Shown here one piece after another: positions 5,640 to 7,163 of a DNA stretch of 7,163 bases. The position numbers and the translations under genes are program-made. The DNA lies in the NCBI GenBank assembly GCA_934699705.1, contig CAKUXD010000049.1, positions 1 to 7,163 on the forward strand. The letters are read 5' to 3'. Below the pieces are notes generated by a model. The model was not told where the DNA came from, searched no databases, and saw only the letters and a program-made list of their open reading frames with translations. This DNA is from an uncultured Candidatus Melainabacteria bacterium. GTDB lineage: Bacteria; Cyanobacteriota; Vampirovibrionia; Gastranaerophilales; Gastranaerophilaceae. Positions within the stretch are counted from its first letter, which is position 1; the number at the start of each line of letters is the position of its first letter.

Positions 5640-6344
5640 ATGGAATTTTTATATTTAGACGAAACAAATTCAACAAACACTTACTGCAAAGAACATCTTG
5701 AAAGAATTAAAGATAAAACAGTCGTTTACACATCAAAACAAACAAACGGCAGAGGCAGATTTGACCGAGTTTGGATAGATTTAGGCAATGAAAACTTATT
5801 TTTATCCCTTGTTCTTAAACCTTCTTACGAATTAAAACCTGTATATACAAATTTAACTCAATATTGTGCATTAAAACTTGCCAAGACATTCGAACTATAT
5901 AGCGTGAAGCCAAATATAAAATGGCCTAATGACATTTTAATTAATGGTAAAAAAATTAGTGGAATACTCGCAGAAACTGTTTTTTCAAACAATAAACTGA
6001 ACGGAATAATTATAGGCGTAGGGTTAAATCTCAATGCAAATAAAAATCAATTTTCTATAATTGATAAACCAGTTACAGCACTAAATTTGGAAATAAATAA
6101 AACTATTGATAAAGATGAATTTTTAAAAAATTTTACAGATAAATTTTTTAATGAATATGATCAATTTTTATCTAACGGATTTAACACGATAAAAGAAGAT
6201 TATTTAAAATACGTAAATTTTCTTGGAAAAGAAATCAGTTTTACAGATGCTGGTAAAAAAATTACTGGAATAGCAAAAAACATAACTGACGACGGCGCAT
6301 TAGTTATAGATGACAAAATTTTTTACACAGGCGATATAAATTAA
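5640..6344 (+). CDS. birA: Biotin--[acetyl-CoA-carboxylase] ligase, short non-regulatory type
   Basis: This enzyme makes biotinyl-5'-AMP from biotin and ATP, then attaches biotin to a lysine of carrier proteins such as the acetyl-CoA carboxylase carrier. The 234 residues show the family in order: DETNSTN (7-13), the biotinyl-AMP loop TNGRGRFDRVW (35-45), KWPNDILINGKKISGILAE (94-112) with the likely key lysine K105, then IIIGVGLNLN (about 124-133), and a C-terminal SH3-like domain (about 190-234). The N-terminal DNA-binding helix-turn-helix of E. coli-type BirA is missing: the protein starts directly at the catalytic domain. It should not repress biotin genes. No Shine-Dalgarno is visible before the ATG and no good -35/-10 pair points this way. 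It is transcribed away from the atp operon, and its last codons overlap the end of the convergent sigma gene. Confidence 0.96.
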   Translation: MEFLYLDETNSTNTYCKEHLERIKDKTVVYTSKQTNGRGRFDRVWIDLGNENLFLSLVLKPSYELKPVYTNLTQYCALKLAKTFELYSVKPNIKWPNDILINGKKISGILAETVFSNNKLNGIIIGVGLNLNANKNQFSIIDKPVTALNLEINKTIDKDEFLKNFTDKFFNEYDQFLSNGFNTIKEDYLKYVNFLGKEISFTDAGKKITGIAKNITDDGALVIDDKIFYTGDIN

Positions 6345-7006
6345 AAATCATGCTGATCGTGAGATTCTAAATATTCACGAACAGTATTCAAAGAAGCCTG
6401 TACAATACGAGTAATACGCGAAGAAGAAAGACCAACCTGCCTTGCGATTTCTTTTACCTGCATGTTTCTGTAAAAACGATACTCAACAATTGTTCTATCT
6501 TTTTGAGGTAAAGTAGCAATTGCCTCTTTAATCATACGACCCATTTCAGTAATTTCAGCCGCTTCATCTGGCATAGCCTTAGTATCTTTAACAAAATCAA
6601 AAGGTGAATCATTATCCGAGTTTGCCATAGCTAAACTATCAATAGACAAGATAGTTTCATAAACAGCTTCTCTAACTTTTGAAGGCGTTACCTCAATACC
6701 GTCTTCATCAACTTCACCAGCTTCTTCACCTTCTTCTTTTTTATGTTTCAAAGAATACCATTTGTAACGATTTCTTAACTCGTTTCTAATCGCCCAACGA
6801 ACTGCAGTACCAATATATGCAGAGTTATAATGCTCTAATTCTTCGTCAGATTTGTCTTTAATCATAGATTGAACGGCAATAATACCAATACTTACGAGTT
6901 CTTCATATTCCACCATGTGCGTAGGAATACGACGTTGCTCAATTTTGGCAACTTTTTGAACAATATCTATATATTCTTTTAATCTTGTATTATTCTGCAT
7001 TTGCAT
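6341..7006 (-). CDS. Sigma-70 family RNA polymerase sigma factor, FliA/WhiG-like (sigma-28 type)
   Basis: This is an alternative sigma factor that would direct RNA polymerase to a specific promoter set. It has 221 residues. Region 2 (about 30-82) contains EELVSIGIIAVQSMI (35-49) and YIGTAVRWAIRNELRNR (64-80), the core-binding and -10-recognition part. Region 4 (about 165-214) has LPQKDRTIVEYRF (166-178) and the helix-turn-helix QVKEIARQVGLSSSRITRIV (183-202), which reads the -35. Size and lack of region 1 fit the FliA/WhiG/SigB group. The linker (about 86-160) is odd: it begins with an acidic run (EEGEEAGEVDEDG, 91-103), and the usual region 3 pattern is hard to see. No Shine-Dalgarno precedes the ATG; another ATG two codons later is an alternative. 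The gene follows a flhB-type gene by 33 nt, which suggests flagellar or export genes as targets, but that is inference. No anti-sigma gene is visible. Confidence 0.9.
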   Translation of the reverse strand: MQMQNNTRLKEYIDIVQKVAKIEQRRIPTHMVEYEELVSIGIIAVQSMIKDKSDEELEHYNSAYIGTAVRWAIRNELRNRYKWYSLKHKKEEGEEAGEVDEDGIEVTPSKVREAVYETILSIDSLAMANSDNDSPFDFVKDTKAMPDEAAEITEMGRMIKEAIATLPQKDRTIVEYRFYRNMQVKEIARQVGLSSSRITRIVQASLNTVREYLESHDQHDF

Positions 7007-7010
7007 AGTT

Positions 7011-7020
7011 TAACCGGTTA
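7011..7020. repeat. Perfect 10-bp palindrome just before the sigma gene
   Basis: TAACCGGTTA is self-complementary and lies four bases upstream of the sigma start codon, where a ribosome site would be expected but is not seen. It is one of the few GC-containing symmetric sites in an AT-rich stretch. It could be a repressor site or an RNA element; chance is possible. Confidence 0.45.
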
Positions 7021-7021
7021 C

Positions 7022-7051
7022 AAACCAAATTTTTAAATTTTAATTTGGTTT
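7022..7051. repeat. 10-bp hairpin between the flhB-type gene and the sigma gene
   Basis: AAACCAAATT (7022-7031) pairs perfectly with AATTTGGTTT (7042-7051) around a 10-base loop. On the minus strand it contains the flhB-type stop codon and falls in the predicted leader of the sigma mRNA, with no T run after it, so it is not a normal terminator for that direction. On the plus strand a run of six T overlaps and follows the stem, but no plus-strand gene ends nearby. A role in mRNA stability or sigma translation is possible. Confidence 0.5.
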
Positions 7052-7163
7052 TTTCTTTAGATTATACACAAAAATTAAAATTTCTGCAATAGCTTTATAT
7101 AATTCTGGTGGAATATATTGATTTACATCTACGATACGATACAAGGCACGAGCAACTGGAGGG
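7040..7163 (-). CDS. flhB: FlhB-type flagellar/type III export apparatus protein, C-terminal end (partial)
   Basis: Only the last 40 residues are in the window; the gene continues beyond position 7163. They read PPVARALYRIVDVNQYIPPE followed by LYKAIAEILIFVYNLKKKPN. This matches the end of the FlhB/SctU cytoplasmic domain, whose hallmark is LARALY-x(4)-(V/I)-x-x-x-IP-x-x-LY-x-A-(V/I)-AE-(V/I)-L-x-(F/W)-V-(Y/W). FlhB sits in the inner membrane export gate, cleaves itself at NPTH and switches the class of exported substrate. The NPTH site and membrane part are outside the window. It could therefore be full flhB, a type III secretion homologue, or a stand-alone FlhB C-terminal domain protein like Bacillus YlqH. 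It probably shares a transcript with the sigma gene 33 nt downstream. Confidence 0.78.
   Translation of the reverse strand, partial: PPVARALYRIVDVNQYIPPELYKAIAEILIFVYNLKKKPN
7061..7089 (-). promoter_or_regulatory. Predicted sigma-70-type promoter of the sigma factor gene, inside flhB
   Basis: On the minus strand TTGCAG (7089-7084) and a perfect TATAAT (7066-7061) are spaced by 17 bases. Transcription would start near 7054, giving a leader of about 48 nt that contains the hairpin at 7022-7051 and the palindrome at 7011-7020. The promoter lies in the last codons of the flhB-type gene, so the sigma gene could be made from its own transcript as well as by read-through. The -35 matches only 3/6. 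Confidence 0.5.

Noticed and set aside
5640..6344. BirA as repressor of its own promoter region
   Set aside because: The protein begins at the catalytic domain and has no helix-turn-helix, so the dyads in the gap cannot be its operators.
7022..7051. Hairpin as a terminator of the flhB-type gene
   Set aside because: On the minus strand the stem is AT-rich and is followed by GTAACC, not by a T run. The sigma gene follows within 33 nt, so read-through is more likely.
1..7163. CRISPR array, transposon, tRNA/rRNA or riboswitch
   Set aside because: No spaced direct repeats, transposase fragments, terminal repeats, cloverleaf patterns or long structured leaders were seen. Nearly all of the window is coding.

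Overview
The window is AT-rich (roughly one third GC by eye). It holds mostly core genes from a bacterium that I infer to be a non-photosynthetic relative of Cyanobacteria, i.e. Melainabacteria / Vampirovibrionia, possibly gut Gastranaerophilales. The main evidence is the ATP synthase locus. Its order is a - c - b' - b - delta - alpha - gamma, with two different b-type stator subunits, and it stops at gamma with no beta or epsilon gene. That is the layout of the first atp operon of Cyanobacteria, where beta and epsilon lie elsewhere. The gamma subunit, however, lacks the extra segment found in photosynthetic gamma subunits. This lineage assignment is inference from gene order and protein features; no database was searched.

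Layout. Positions 1-504 (+) encode an unrecognised helical protein whose true start may lie outside the window. A perfect bidirectional hairpin terminator (522-561) separates it from the convergent atp operon. The operon occupies 591-5552 on the minus strand and is transcribed from atpB (a) down to atpG (gamma), with gaps of 0-35 nt and one stop/start overlap. Its likely promoter is in the 87-nt gap 5553-5639, shared with the divergent biotin-protein ligase gene birA (5640-6344, +). The -10 element there sits in a perfect 12-bp palindrome, so the same box can be read in both directions. The birA gene runs tail to tail into a sigma factor gene (6341-7006, -) with a 4-bp overlap and no visible terminator. 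Upstream of the sigma gene is the 3' end of a flhB-type export-apparatus gene (7040-7163, -), which continues past the window edge. A good sigma-70-type promoter for the sigma gene lies inside the end of flhB. Its predicted short leader contains a 10-bp hairpin and a separate 10-bp palindrome.

How the genes work together. The seven atp genes supply all of the membrane Fo part (a, c, b', b) and the delta, alpha and gamma parts of F1; beta and epsilon must come from another locus. Residues of subunit c point to proton rather than sodium coupling. BirA is the short, non-regulatory type and attaches biotin to carrier proteins such as that of acetyl-CoA carboxylase. The flhB end plus a FliA-like sigma factor suggest a flagellar or type III export function with its own transcription factor, which is a plausible but unproven link.

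I see no mobile element, CRISPR array, RNA gene or clearly new multi-gene system. The items most worth a second look are the ancestral-looking ATP synthase, the symmetric divergent promoter, the sigma leader and unusual sigma linker, and the unidentified first gene.
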